DNA of 64,000 nt from RYN-111 sp963760125 (GCA_963760125.1 CAVXBV010000007.1:434001-498000); one strand, 5' to 3'. Shown: positions 52,729 to 61,268, counted from the stretch's first letter. Numbers and translations: made by a program. The notes: generated by a model from the sequence alone, not told the origin.

Positions 52729-54269
52729 GACGTTCTCTCGCAGGCCTGGCCTGCGTCGCCTTGCTGGCCACCGGCTGCGGCAGCACGGTTCGGGTCGGCA
52801 GCGGAGCGCTCGGCAGCGACGCCGGGCTGGGCAGCTCGCTGGGCTCGACCAGCACCAGCTCAGGCACGGTGCCCACGGACTCCGACGGTCAGCCACTGGC
52901 TGGCGGCACGGCCGGCAGCACTGGCAGCGGCACGTCCGGCACGGTGGTCTCCAGGGGCGCCTCCAGCACCATCGGCGGTCGGGGAAGTGCCGGGACGACG
53001 GGAGCGGCGGGCTCGCCGGGCAGCACGGCCGCGCAGCCCAAGCCGGGGGAGACCGGACGAGGGTTCGACGCCAAGACCCTCACGGTCGGGGTCGTGATCA
53101 TCACCGGGACCGACTCCGCCGCCAAGGCCTTCGGGGTCTCCGGCGGCAGCACGGGAGACCCGCAGGCGCAGTACGACGCGGTGACGGCGCACATCAACGC
53201 CTCAGGTGGCATTGCGGGCCGCACGCTGAAGCTGCTCTACCACTCCGTCGACCTGCTCACGGCCGTGAACAATCCCGATCAGGCCGTCGCCCAGGTCTGC
53301 GCCGCGTTCACCGAGGACAACAAGGTCTTCGCCGTCCTGCAACCGCTTCCGACAGCCCAGCAGCGGGACTGCCTGGCCAAGGCGGACACGCCCATGATCG
53401 AGGCCGGCACCAGTCTCATCGGCCAGCCGGAGTACGACAAGTACCCGAACCTGCTCTTCGGCCCTGGGCGCATGAACACCGATCGCCTCATCAGCCTGCT
53501 GTTCAGCAGCCTCGACGCCCGCTCGTTCTTCACCGGCTGGGACACCCTGGCCGGCGGGCCGGGCAAGGCACCCGTCAAGCTCGGTCTGCTCTACCCGGAG
53601 ACTCCGGACACGAAGTACATGGTCGCCTTGGAGCGGCGCGAGCTCGCCGCGCGCGGGATGAGGTTCGACGACGAGATCAGCTACCCGGCCAACCTGAACG
53701 CTGGCCTGTCCGCGACGCAGAACGCCATCTTGAAGTTCAAGGCCGACGGCATCACGCACGTGTTCGGGGCGTCCGTCTTCTTCCTGCAGGGCGCCGAGCA
53801 GCAGCAGTACCGGCCGCGGTACGTCATCGCCCCGGGCGTCGGTCAGCTCTACGCCGCCAACTCCCCGGCCGCGCAGATGGCCGGCTCCATGACCGTGGGG
53901 TGGCAGCCGCCTCACGACGTCAACCAGTCCGAGGACCCGGGCGACGTCAGCCCAGCGGAGACCCGCTGCAAGAAGATCATGGCCGCCTCGGGACAGAGCT
54001 ACGCCGCGCGAGAGGCCCTCGCCTCGATGGTCGGGATCTGCGACGTCGAGTTCTTCCTGCGGGACGCGCTCGCCGGTAAGCGGGCGATCTCGAACGCCGT
54101 TCTGCGCTCCGGCGCAGACGCCCTCGGATCCGGCTGGCAGTCCGCCCAGACCTGGATCAGCCGGTTCTCCGCCAGCAAGCACGCGAGCGCGGATGCCGTG
54201 CGTGATCAGGCGTTCAACGCCGAGTGCACGTGCATGGTGTACACCTCCACGAAGAACCGGACGACCTAG
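52725..54269 (+). CDS. lipoprotein solute-binding protein, Leu/Ile/Val-binding fold (paralogue 2)
   Basis: A 514-residue lipoprotein. The lipobox is LLATGCGSTVR, then a 95-residue Gly/Ser/Thr linker. The receptor domain starts LTVGVVIITGTDSA and contains HINASGGIAGRTLKLLYHSV and FTEDNKVFAVL, close to paralogue 1. The C-terminus ends ECTCMVYTS with the shared Cys-x-Cys-x-x-Tyr motif. Lies between a TetR regulator and an alpha/beta hydrolase, overlapping both. Confidence 0.88.
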   Translation: MRRSLAGLACVALLATGCGSTVRVGSGALGSDAGLGSSLGSTSTSSGTVPTDSDGQPLAGGTAGSTGSGTSGTVVSRGASSTIGGRGSAGTTGAAGSPGSTAAQPKPGETGRGFDAKTLTVGVVIITGTDSAAKAFGVSGGSTGDPQAQYDAVTAHINASGGIAGRTLKLLYHSVDLLTAVNNPDQAVAQVCAAFTEDNKVFAVLQPLPTAQQRDCLAKADTPMIEAGTSLIGQPEYDKYPNLLFGPGRMNTDRLISLLFSSLDARSFFTGWDTLAGGPGKAPVKLGLLYPETPDTKYMVALERRELAARGMRFDDEISYPANLNAGLSATQNAILKFKADGITHVFGASVFFLQGAEQQQYRPRYVIAPGVGQLYAANSPAAQMAGSMTVGWQPPHDVNQSEDPGDVSPAETRCKKIMAASGQSYAAREALASMVGICDVEFFLRDALAGKRAISNAVLRSGADALGSGWQSAQTWISRFSASKHASADAVRDQAFNAECTCMVYTSTKNRTT

Positions 54270-55111
54270 TGCCCAGCCCCCGCGCTGTCGCGTCCGACGG
54301 GGTGACGCTGGCCTGCCGGGACTTCGGGGGCGACGGTCCCGACCTGGTGCTCCTCCACGGCGCCGGGATGACTCAGCGCTCCCTGGAGGCTGTCGCCGGG
54401 CTGCTCGGTGACGCGTGCCGGGTGGTCACGTACGACCTGCGCGGGCACGGCGACTCCACCGATGGGCAGTGGACCTTCGAGGCGGCGCTCCGGGACCTCG
54501 ATGCCGTCATCGCGGCCTTCGACCTCTCCGCGCCTGCGGTGGCGGGGCACTCCCTCGGTGGGATGCTCGCCCTGCTGTACGGCGCCACGCACCCCGAGTG
54601 CCCCGGCGTGGTCAACCTCGACGGCTGGGGTCTGGGTCGACCCGAGGAGCACGACGGCATCGCGGTGTCCGAGGTCGAGGCCTTCCACGCGCTCGTGCGA
54701 GCCGGCCGAGGCTTCACGCCCCTGGGGACCGCCGTGATCTGGATGGCACGCCATCTTCCCCGCGCCCGCGCGCACGCAACGTCCCAGGCGCAGGCGCAAG
54801 ACGCCGCCCTGGGTCTGGACGTCCTCGCTGCCCACCGCGCTGTGCGCTGTCCGGTGCTGACGGTCAACGCGCGCGGCCGGTCACCGCGCGTGAACGCGTT
54901 GCTGGTGAGCAGAGCGTTCACCCAGGTCGGCCAGGCCCACAGGGAGGGTCTTCGGCGCGAGCTGGCGGTCCTGGCTCGTTCCCACCCGAACGTCACGGTG
55001 CTCGACCTGCCAGACGCCCATCACGGGTTGATCCGCACCCACCCAGACCTGGTGGCCGTGGCCATCCGCGACTTCTTGGCGCTGTCGGCCCCCGCGCGGC
55101 CTACCGGGTGA
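54269..55111 (+). CDS. alpha/beta hydrolase
   Basis: A 280-residue hydrolase. LVLLHGAGMTQRSLEAV gives the oxyanion HG, YDLRGHGDST the conserved strand, VAGHSLGGMLALL the nucleophile Ser and a late DAHHGLIRTHP the His. A Ser-type esterase, lipase or lactonase. GTG 54269 shares one base with the TAG stop of the receptor gene, so it belongs to the same operon. It overlaps the convergent receptor gene by 11 nt. Confidence 0.87.
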   Translation: MPSPRAVASDGVTLACRDFGGDGPDLVLLHGAGMTQRSLEAVAGLLGDACRVVTYDLRGHGDSTDGQWTFEAALRDLDAVIAAFDLSAPAVAGHSLGGMLALLYGATHPECPGVVNLDGWGLGRPEEHDGIAVSEVEAFHALVRAGRGFTPLGTAVIWMARHLPRARAHATSQAQAQDAALGLDVLAAHRAVRCPVLTVNARGRSPRVNALLVSRAFTQVGQAHREGLRRELAVLARSHPNVTVLDLPDAHHGLIRTHPDLVAVAIRDFLALSAPARPTG

Positions 55112-56579
55112 GGCGGACGCCGCTCACGTACTGGAAGCACGAGCAACTGCTCTCGTAGGCCACGTCCCGGTACGACGCCACGCCATCGGCCCGTCCGGGT
55201 CGCATCCGGATGCTGAAGGCGTCCGCAGGCAAGAAGGACAAGCCCTGAGCCCGCACCTGCTCGAGCATGTCCGGAGCGAGCGCGAACCGGTCCGCGGCCG
55301 CCTTGAGGAACATGAGCACGTTGCACAGGGAGACCTGGAACGCCTGAGTCGTGGCGCTCGTGCTCTGCTGACCGGCCTTGCGCATCAGCTCGAAGCACAG
55401 GGTCTCGTTGGTGCTGACCGGTCCAGGCTTGGTGCCCGCGCCGATGTCGAGGAACTTCGACCAGCCGATCCCTGCGGCGTTCTCCAGCTGACCCGGAGGC
55501 GCCGCTGACTCGAGCAGGGCCCCGGGTCCGAAGCCGGAGTTCATCGCGTACGCCGGGTGATAGCCCTGTGCCTCAGCCGCGTTCATGATGAACAGCGGGC
55601 TCTGCCCCATGGGGATGACCCGATCGACCCCCGCCTCGCGGTACTTCAGGACGGTGCTGTTGGCAGAGTTCGCGCCCGTCGCGCGGAACGTTGCCGCGGG
55701 CTTCAGGCCGTGGCGCGCAAGCGCGGGGAGCAGGAACCTGGTCTCGACCTCGGCGCCGTCGGAGCTGTCCGGCACGAGCGTGCCTACCTTGCTGGTGGCG
55801 GCGAGCCAACCTCTGCGCCACAGGGCCTCCACCAGCTCGTCAGCGGCGCGACCGAGCGCGAGCTCCCCAGGTCCGGCGAAGGTCTTGGCGTACTTTGCGC
55901 CGGCGCTGTCCACGATCGCCGACTGGTCATCGAGGACCGTGACTCCGCGCTGGGCGTAGCAGGCGAGCCGGCTCGGGTTCAGGTTCACGTAGCTCACGAC
56001 GTAGCGGACCTTCTCGTCCTGCGTGAGGGCGGCGCAGGCCTGTGAGTACGTGCCCTCTGGGTCAGACACTGCGCTCGCGGCGTCCATGCGCCCCTCGCGG
56101 AGATCGATCGGATGACCGTCCAGCCCTCCGGTGGCGTTCAGGTGTGCCACCACGGCCTTGGCCTGTGCCACGGCGTCTCCGGTGCTCAGCCCGGAGATCC
56201 CGAGGCTGCTCGCGGCCGCGTCAGCACCGTCGATGTACAGCAGGCCCACGCGCACCGGACTCCGGTCCTTGGCGACCGGCGCGGAACCGGCGCTGCCGGA
56301 CGTGGGAGCACCGCGCCCGGAAGCAGTGCCACCGCTCGCCCCGTTACCAGGACTGCTGGGCCGACCTGTCCTGGACGTCGCCTCCCGCGAGGCGGAGGAG
56401 CCTGCGCGCGTGCTCACCTCGGGCTGGGAGGTGTCGGTGAACGGCTGCCCCTGAAGCGCTGGCACTCCGAGGCCCTCGCCTGCGCCGAGGCTCATCGACG
56501 AACCCTGGGGGACGGTCGAGCCGCAGGCGACCAGCGGGAGGACCAGCAGGGGGAGGAGGAGCGTCGTACGCCGGATCAT
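55101..56579 (-). CDS. lipoprotein solute-binding protein, Leu/Ile/Val-binding fold (paralogue 3)
   Basis: A 492-residue lipoprotein. The lipobox is LPLVACGSTVP, then a Gly/Ser/Arg-rich linker to about residue 110. The receptor domain starts VRVGLLYIDGADAA and includes VVAHLNATGGLDGHPIDL, the most divergent of the three. The C-terminus ends SCSCFQYVSG, again Cys-x-Cys-x-x-Tyr. ATG 56579 has AGGAG four bases upstream. Confidence 0.85.
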   Translation of the reverse strand: MIRRTTLLLPLLVLPLVACGSTVPQGSSMSLGAGEGLGVPALQGQPFTDTSQPEVSTRAGSSASREATSRTGRPSSPGNGASGGTASGRGAPTSGSAGSAPVAKDRSPVRVGLLYIDGADAAASSLGISGLSTGDAVAQAKAVVAHLNATGGLDGHPIDLREGRMDAASAVSDPEGTYSQACAALTQDEKVRYVVSYVNLNPSRLACYAQRGVTVLDDQSAIVDSAGAKYAKTFAGPGELALGRAADELVEALWRRGWLAATSKVGTLVPDSSDGAEVETRFLLPALARHGLKPAATFRATGANSANSTVLKYREAGVDRVIPMGQSPLFIMNAAEAQGYHPAYAMNSGFGPGALLESAAPPGQLENAAGIGWSKFLDIGAGTKPGPVSTNETLCFELMRKAGQQSTSATTQAFQVSLCNVLMFLKAAADRFALAPDMLEQVRAQGLSFLPADAFSIRMRPGRADGVASYRDVAYESSCSCFQYVSGVRLTR

Positions 56580-56882
56580 CGTTCTCCTGGAGTCAAGCGT
56601 TGTGGTGTCGGGCATCGAACCTGCACGGCTCGGGCGAGGCCACGAGAAGAGACCTGGGATCACTGTGTCAGCGGGGGGGACGGCTGGCGTGGGCCTCGTG
56701 CGACAAGTGCGCCAGGGCCGTTCGTTCCGCTGGACGAAGCGGAGTCCGAGGGAACGGCCCCCCGCGCGTCTGGTCCGGGAGATGCTTGCCTGATTGCACG
56801 AGGCGACCCTCACAGGGGAACATTCGGTGTCCGCGACCGGCACCTACGCGAACGCCTCCGGGCGGCGCGAGAGAGGCGAGAC
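56580..56882. other. 303-bp region between the receptor and GNAT genes
   Basis: Apart from a nested inverted repeat (56715-56760) I see nothing coding. It should contain the divergent promoters of both neighbours. Confidence 0.5.
56715..56760. repeat. nested inverted repeat before the GNAT gene
   Basis: Outer arms GGGCCGTTC (56715-56723) and GAACGGCCC (56752-56760) are exact inverses, and an inner pair TCCGCT/AGCGGA (56726-56731, 56738-56743) lies between them. The structure would form a two-level stem in RNA of either strand: a leader element or terminator. Confidence 0.55.
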
Positions 56883-57476
56883 GTGCCCGACTTCACCTGG
56901 CTGCCCGCCAACCACGCAGAGCTCACGGCCGTCGAGGCGGTGTTCGCTGCCGGCGGTGCCCGCAGGTGCCGCTGCCAGGCTCTCAAAGCGCCAGGCTGGA
57001 TCTGGCGCGACACCACCCAGGAGCAGCGAGAGGCCGCCCTGGTCGAGCAAACCGCCTGCGGTACGACCGGACCGACGTCCGGGCTGATCGGCTACGTCGA
57101 CGGCGAGGCGGCCGGCTGGGTCGCCGTCGAGCCTCGGGAGAACTACCCCAGGCTGTGGAGCCGGAAGCAGGCGTGGATGCGGAGGGACCCCGAGCTCGAG
57201 GGTGTCTGGTCAGTCACCTGCTTCGTCGTGCGCAAGGGGTTCCGTCAGTCAGGACTGACCTACGAGCTGGCCCACGCCACCGTCGAGTACGGCGCGCTGG
57301 TCGGCGCCCGCGTCCTCGAGGGCTATCCGATCGAACCGGCACCCGGCAAGACGGTGATCTGGGACGAGGCGTCCGTAGGACTGCTCCAGGTCTTCCTGGA
57401 GGCGGGCTACGAGGTGGTTGCCTCGCCCACCCTGCGTCGGCGAGTGGTACGTCGCGTGCTGGCTCCGCAGGCCTGA
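56883..57476 (+). CDS. GNAT family acetyltransferase
   Basis: A 197-residue acetyltransferase. SVTCFVVRKGFRQSGLTYEL near residue 105 carries the acyl-CoA loop. An N-terminal ARRCRCQALK gives a CxC pair that marks a common actinobacterial subgroup and may bind metal. The acceptor is unknown. GTG 56883 begins the recognisable fold. Confidence 0.78.
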   Translation: MPDFTWLPANHAELTAVEAVFAAGGARRCRCQALKAPGWIWRDTTQEQREAALVEQTACGTTGPTSGLIGYVDGEAAGWVAVEPRENYPRLWSRKQAWMRRDPELEGVWSVTCFVVRKGFRQSGLTYELAHATVEYGALVGARVLEGYPIEPAPGKTVIWDEASVGLLQVFLEAGYEVVASPTLRRRVVRRVLAPQA

Positions 57477-57645
57477 CGTCGCTCGCAGAGCACGAGCGCT
57501 TCACTTCGGCTCGAGCCGCCCGGATGCTGCCCGGTGGACCTCCCCCAGACCGGTGATCATCGGAGCCGCCGTACACGTTTCACTGCTGCTTCTTGTGGTC
57601 GCCCATTCCGATGATCATGGTCGTGGCGTGGGGCGGGGGGACGAC

Positions 57646-57681
57646 GAAGGCCCGCCACCCACGAGCGGGTGACGGGCCTTC
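57646..57681 (-). terminator. terminator of glnA
   Basis: GAAGGCCCGCCACCC (57646-57660) pairs with GGGTGACGGGCCTTC (57667-57681) with one mismatch and a six-base loop, 28 nt past the glnA stop. It shares the CCCGCCAC/GTGACGGG core with the hairpin at 19640-19675. Confidence 0.8.
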
Positions 57682-57708
57682 GGCGTCCCTGCGGGCGAAC
57701 CGACCCCG

Positions 57709-59133
57709 CTAAATGTCGTAGTAGAGGGCGAACTCGTACGGGTGCGGACGGAGGCGAAGCGCGTCGATCTCGGTGGTCCGCTTGTACTCGATCCAGGTCT
57801 CGATGAGGTCCTCGGTGAACACGCCGCCCTCGAGCAGGTAGTCGTGGTCGGCCTCGAGGGCGTCGAGCACCTTGTCGAGGGACGCCGGCACCTGGGCGAC
57901 GTTGGCGAGCTCGTCCGGGGGCAGCTCGTAGAGGTCCTTGTCCACGGGAACGGGCGGCTCGATCTTGTTCTTGATGCCGTCGAGACCGGCCATGAGCATC
58001 GCGGAGAACGCGAGGTAGGGGTTGCCCGACGGGTCGGGGCAGCGGAACTCGAGGCGCTTGGCCTTCGGGTTCGAGCCGGTGATCGGGATGCGGATGCAGG
58101 CCGAGCGGTTGCGCTGGCTGTAGACCAGGTTGACCGGCGCTTCGTACCCGGGGACCAGGCGGTGGTAGGAGTTCACCGTGGGGTTGGTGAACGCGAGCAG
58201 CGACGGCGCGTGGTGGAGCAGCCCACCGATGTAGTAGCGCGCCATGTCCGACAGCCCGGCGTACCCGACCTCGTCGTAGAACAGCGGGGCGCCGTCGTTC
58301 CACAGCGACATGTGGCAGTGCATGCCCGAGCCGTTGTCGCCGGCGATCGGCTTCGGCATGAAGGTGACCGTCTTGCCGGCCGCGTGGGCGGTGTTCTTGA
58401 TGATGTACTTGAACAGCATCATGTTGTCGGCGCTGGCCAGCAGCGAGTCGAACTTGTAGTTGATCTCGGCCTGACCGGCGGAGCCGACCTCGTGGTGGCC
58501 GCGTTCGACGACCATGCCGGCCTCCTCGAGCTTCACGGCCATCTCGTCGCGCAGGTCCGCGTAGTGGTCGGTCGGCGAGACCGGGAAGTACCCGCCCTTG
58601 GTACGGGGCTTGTAGCCGAGGTTGCCGCCCACCTCGTCCTTGCCGGTGTTCCAGGCGGCCGCCTTGGCGTCGATGTAGTAGTAGGACGACTCGGGCGTGG
58701 AGTCGAAGCGGATCGAGTCGAAGATGTAGAACTCCGCCTCGGCACCGAAGAACGCGGTGTCGGCGAACCCGGTCGTCTTGAGGTACGCCTCCGCCTTCTT
58801 CGCGATGTTGCGCGGGTCGCGGGAGTAGGCCTCACCGGTCAGCGGGTCGTGGATGAAGAAGTTGAGGATCAGCGTCTTGCGCACGCGGAACGGGTCGAGT
58901 CGCGCCGTCGTGGGGTCCGGGAGCAGGAGCATGTCCGACTCGTGGATCTCCTGGAAGCCTCGGATCGAGGAGCCGTCGAAGCCCAGGCCGTCGGTGAAGA
59001 CGTCCTCGGTGAAGGAGCCGACCGGCACGGTGAAGTGCTGCATCACCCCGGGCAGGTCGCAGAAGCGCACGTCGACCATCTCGACGGCTTCCTTCTTGAT
59101 GTAGCTGAGCACCTCATCGGCGGTCTTGAACAC
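57709..59133 (-). CDS. glnA: type I glutamine synthetase
   Basis: A 474-residue enzyme that makes glutamine from glutamate, ammonia and ATP, the usual length of GSI-beta. Motifs include GFDGSSIRGFQEIHESDM near residue 52, FFGAEAEFYIFD and HHEVGSAGQAEIN for metal and glutamate, KPIAGDNGSGMHCHMSLW and NRSACIRIP for ATP and ammonia sites. Tyr402 in DKDLYELPPDE is the site that GlnE (2190-5198) adenylylates. GTG 59133 has AGAGGA upstream; a GlnR-like box lies at 59212-59227. This is the vegetative nitrogen-assimilation enzyme; the terminator follows. Confidence 0.98.
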   Translation of the reverse strand: MFKTADEVLSYIKKEAVEMVDVRFCDLPGVMQHFTVPVGSFTEDVFTDGLGFDGSSIRGFQEIHESDMLLLPDPTTARLDPFRVRKTLILNFFIHDPLTGEAYSRDPRNIAKKAEAYLKTTGFADTAFFGAEAEFYIFDSIRFDSTPESSYYYIDAKAAAWNTGKDEVGGNLGYKPRTKGGYFPVSPTDHYADLRDEMAVKLEEAGMVVERGHHEVGSAGQAEINYKFDSLLASADNMMLFKYIIKNTAHAAGKTVTFMPKPIAGDNGSGMHCHMSLWNDGAPLFYDEVGYAGLSDMARYYIGGLLHHAPSLLAFTNPTVNSYHRLVPGYEAPVNLVYSQRNRSACIRIPITGSNPKAKRLEFRCPDPSGNPYLAFSAMLMAGLDGIKNKIEPPVPVDKDLYELPPDELANVAQVPASLDKVLDALEADHDYLLEGGVFTEDLIETWIEYKRTTEIDALRLRPHPYEFALYYDI

Positions 59134-59189
59134 GGGGGTCCTCTCCGGAGCGGGCAGTGCGAACGTTCCCGGGACGTTACCGAGCCGGT

Positions 59190-59227
59190 GTGACCCGGCC
59201 ATGTCCCGTCTGTTTCGCGGGCGTTAC
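59190..59227 (-). promoter_or_regulatory. GlnR-like box before glnA
   Basis: On the minus strand GTAAC-N6-GAAAC (59212-59227) is an exact match to the first half of the actinobacterial GlnR consensus. With the same N6 spacing it is followed by GACAT-N6-GTCAC (59190-59205), a degenerate second half. The core box ends 79 nt upstream of GTG 59133, so GlnR probably regulates glnA with nitrogen supply. Confidence 0.72.
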
Positions 59228-59269
59228 GGGCCCAGCGCGCCTCGTCGAGCGCCGGTGATCTCCCGACGT

Positions 59270-59275
59270 TAGCCT
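59270..59275 (+). promoter_or_regulatory. -10 box of a leaderless promoter for the RDD gene
   Basis: TAGCCT six bases before ATG 59282. Confidence 0.5.
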
Positions 59276-59281
59276 GGGGAC

Positions 59282-59761
59282 ATGCCGCGCTGGACAGGAA
59301 CCTGGCTCGAGGGCCCCGACGTGACCCTCGGGGAGTTGCGCAACCCCGGCGGCTGGCAGGGCCGCCGCCTGGGTCTGCCTCGCGAGGGGCGGGGCTCGAT
59401 GGCCACGTTCAGCGGTCGCCTGGCGGCGTTCGTGATCGACATCGTGGCGTCGGCGGCGTTCGCCGCCGTGGTCGTGGCCTTCCTCGACACCCCCACCCCG
59501 GTGCAGCGGCAGGCTGCGGCCCTCGTGGTCCTCGGCCTGGAGCACGTGCTGCTGGTCTCGCTCACCGGGCAGACGTTCGGCATGCGGGTCCTGAGCCTGA
59601 CCGTGGTTCGGCTGAAGGTGCCCGAGAAGGTTCCGGGGATCGTCCCGTCGGTGGTCCGCACCTTCGTGCTGCTGGCGACGTTCGGACTGTCGGGCTTCTT
59701 CACCCGAGACGGGCGCGGGGCCCACGACCTGCTGGCCGGCTGCGCCGTCGTCCGTGCCTGA
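59282..59761 (+). CDS. RDD family membrane protein
   Basis: A 159-residue protein with three transmembrane helices. FSGRLAAFVIDIVASA has the Arg and Asp typical of RDD domains, LTGQTFGMRVLSLTVV the second signature and RDGRGAHDLLAGCAVV the final Asp. The role is unknown, perhaps ion or small-molecule movement. The pairing with glnA, DUF4191 and lipA is a conserved actinobacterial neighbourhood. Confidence 0.85.
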   Translation: MPRWTGTWLEGPDVTLGELRNPGGWQGRRLGLPREGRGSMATFSGRLAAFVIDIVASAAFAAVVVAFLDTPTPVQRQAAALVVLGLEHVLLVSLTGQTFGMRVLSLTVVRLKVPEKVPGIVPSVVRTFVLLATFGLSGFFTRDGRGAHDLLAGCAVVRA

Positions 59762-59773
59762 CCGCCGTACGGG

Positions 59774-60490
59774 CTAGCGGGCGCGACCGCGGGGGACGCG
59801 GGTCGGCATCGGGCCCTTGGGGATCGGAAGCGCGCCGGCCGCGCCGAGCGCCTTCAGGCGGGCCTCGAGCTCGTTCACGCGGGCGGGCTTGATGTTGCGG
59901 GGCAGCTTGGCCAGGTGCTTCTCGAGGTCCTTGAGCGCGAGCTGGCCCTCGCCGTCACCGACCGCGACGTCGTAGATCGGGGTGTCGCCGACCAGGCGGG
60001 ACAGGCGGCGCTTCTCGTTGCCGACGAGGTGACGGACCCGGTTGGGGTTGCCCTCCCCGACCAGGATGATCCCGGGCCGGCCGATGACGCGGTGCAGGAG
60101 GTCCTGCTCCTTGCTGAACCCGACGGCAGGGGAGACCCGCCAGTTGCCTCGAACGTTCGACAGCACGGCCGCCGCAGCGCCCAGCTGGCCCTCGACCTGA
60201 CCGTACGCCGTGCGCTGGACCCGCCGACCGAAGACGGCCACCGCGCCGAGCAGGGCGAAGACGACCCCGAACAGCCCGAGCGTGATCGGGTGGTTGATCA
60301 GCAGGCCGAGCAGCACGAACACCGCGAGCACGATGAGGAAGGTCCCGAGGACCATCGGCAGCATCTTGCTGTCCGCCTTGCGCGTCATGGTGAACGCGCC
60401 ACGGATCTGGCTCAGCCGCTCGCGGCGCGACGGCCCGGTGCGGGCCGGCTTGCCGGCAGCCTTCTTCTTCTTGCCACGTCCCAGAGCCAT
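59774..60490 (-). CDS. DUF4191 family membrane protein
   Basis: A 238-residue protein that begins with a Lys-rich stretch (ALGRGKKKKAAGK), followed by a two-helix membrane hairpin (residues 44-90) and a cytoplasmic domain containing VGEGNPNRVRHLVGNEKRRL. This is DUF4191, found near glnA and lipA in many actinobacteria, of unknown function. ATG 60490 with TAGCCT six bases upstream. Confidence 0.88.
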   Translation of the reverse strand: MALGRGKKKKAAGKPARTGPSRRERLSQIRGAFTMTRKADSKMLPMVLGTFLIVLAVFVLLGLLINHPITLGLFGVVFALLGAVAVFGRRVQRTAYGQVEGQLGAAAAVLSNVRGNWRVSPAVGFSKEQDLLHRVIGRPGIILVGEGNPNRVRHLVGNEKRRLSRLVGDTPIYDVAVGDGEGQLALKDLEKHLAKLPRNIKPARVNELEARLKALGAAGALPIPKGPMPTRVPRGRAR

Positions 60491-60496
60491 GCCTGC

Positions 60497-60502
60497 AGGC
60501 TA
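60497..60502 (-). promoter_or_regulatory. -10 box of a leaderless promoter for the DUF4191 gene
   Basis: TAGCCT on the minus strand, six bases before ATG 60490. It overlaps the end of the PlsC-type gene by three bases. Confidence 0.5.
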
Positions 60503-61261
60503 GTCGCCGCGCTCGGCTCGGCGGGCCGCGCGGTCTGCACGGATGACGGCGTCGTCCGCCTCGGCCTGCTCGAGCGTGGGCGCCGTACCGCCCAGGGACA
60601 CCGGGAGCCACCAGCGGTCGTCGTCGTCTGCGGGCGCGCCCTGGTAGCTGGAGCGGGCCTGCTCGAGCAGCACCTGCATCCGCGCCTTGAGCTCGACGGT
60701 GGCCGCGACGGGGTCGGCGACGGGTGTGAACGGCTCACCGACCGCGAGCCGGATCGAGGTCCCACGGGTGAACTGGCGCTTGCGGCCCTTGGTCCAGACC
60801 CGCTGGCTGCCCCACACGATCACCGGGATCAGGGGTACGCCGGCCTCGTGGGCCATGCGCGCGGCTCCGGTCTTGAACTCCTTGAGCTCGAAGCTCTGGG
60901 AGATCGTGGCCTCCGGGAACACTCCGACGAGCTCGCCACCCCGGAGCTTGTCCACGGCCTCGCGGTAGCTGCCGGCACCGGCTTCGCGGTCCACGGGGAT
61001 GTGCTTCATCCCGCGCATCAACGGCCCGCTGATCTTGTGGTCGAAGACCTCCTTCTTGGCCATGAAGCGCACCAGGCGCTTCTTGGGCCGGAAGGCCAGG
61101 CCGGCGAGGGCGAAGTCCAGGTAGCCGGTGTGGTTGATCGCGACGACGCCCCCACCGTCAGCGGGCACGTGCTCGGCGCCGGTAACGTCGAAGCGGAGCC
61201 CGAGGGCGAAGAAGGCCGCGCGGGCCACACCGATGACGGGACGGTAGACGGGCTCAGCCAT
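60500..61261 (-). CDS. 1-acyl-sn-glycerol-3-phosphate acyltransferase (PlsC type)
   Basis: A 253-residue membrane-associated acyltransferase for phospholipid synthesis. Motif NHTGYLDFALAG gives the HX4D catalytic pair, GVFPEATISQSF the second acyl/phosphate motif, and VPLIPVIVWGSQRVW the third. It adds the second acyl chain to lysophosphatidate. ATG 61261 with TACGGT seven bases upstream. The gene ends overlap the DUF4191 promoter. Confidence 0.9.
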   Translation of the reverse strand: MAEPVYRPVIGVARAAFFALGLRFDVTGAEHVPADGGGVVAINHTGYLDFALAGLAFRPKKRLVRFMAKKEVFDHKISGPLMRGMKHIPVDREAGAGSYREAVDKLRGGELVGVFPEATISQSFELKEFKTGAARMAHEAGVPLIPVIVWGSQRVWTKGRKRQFTRGTSIRLAVGEPFTPVADPVAATVELKARMQVLLEQARSSYQGAPADDDDRWWLPVSLGGTAPTLEQAEADDAVIRADRAARRAERGD

Positions 61262-61268
61262 GAGGAGA

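Noticed and set aside
57742..59193. 483-codon plus-strand frame opposite glnA
   Set aside because: glnA is certain and the opposite frame is Val/Arg/Gly-rich shadow.
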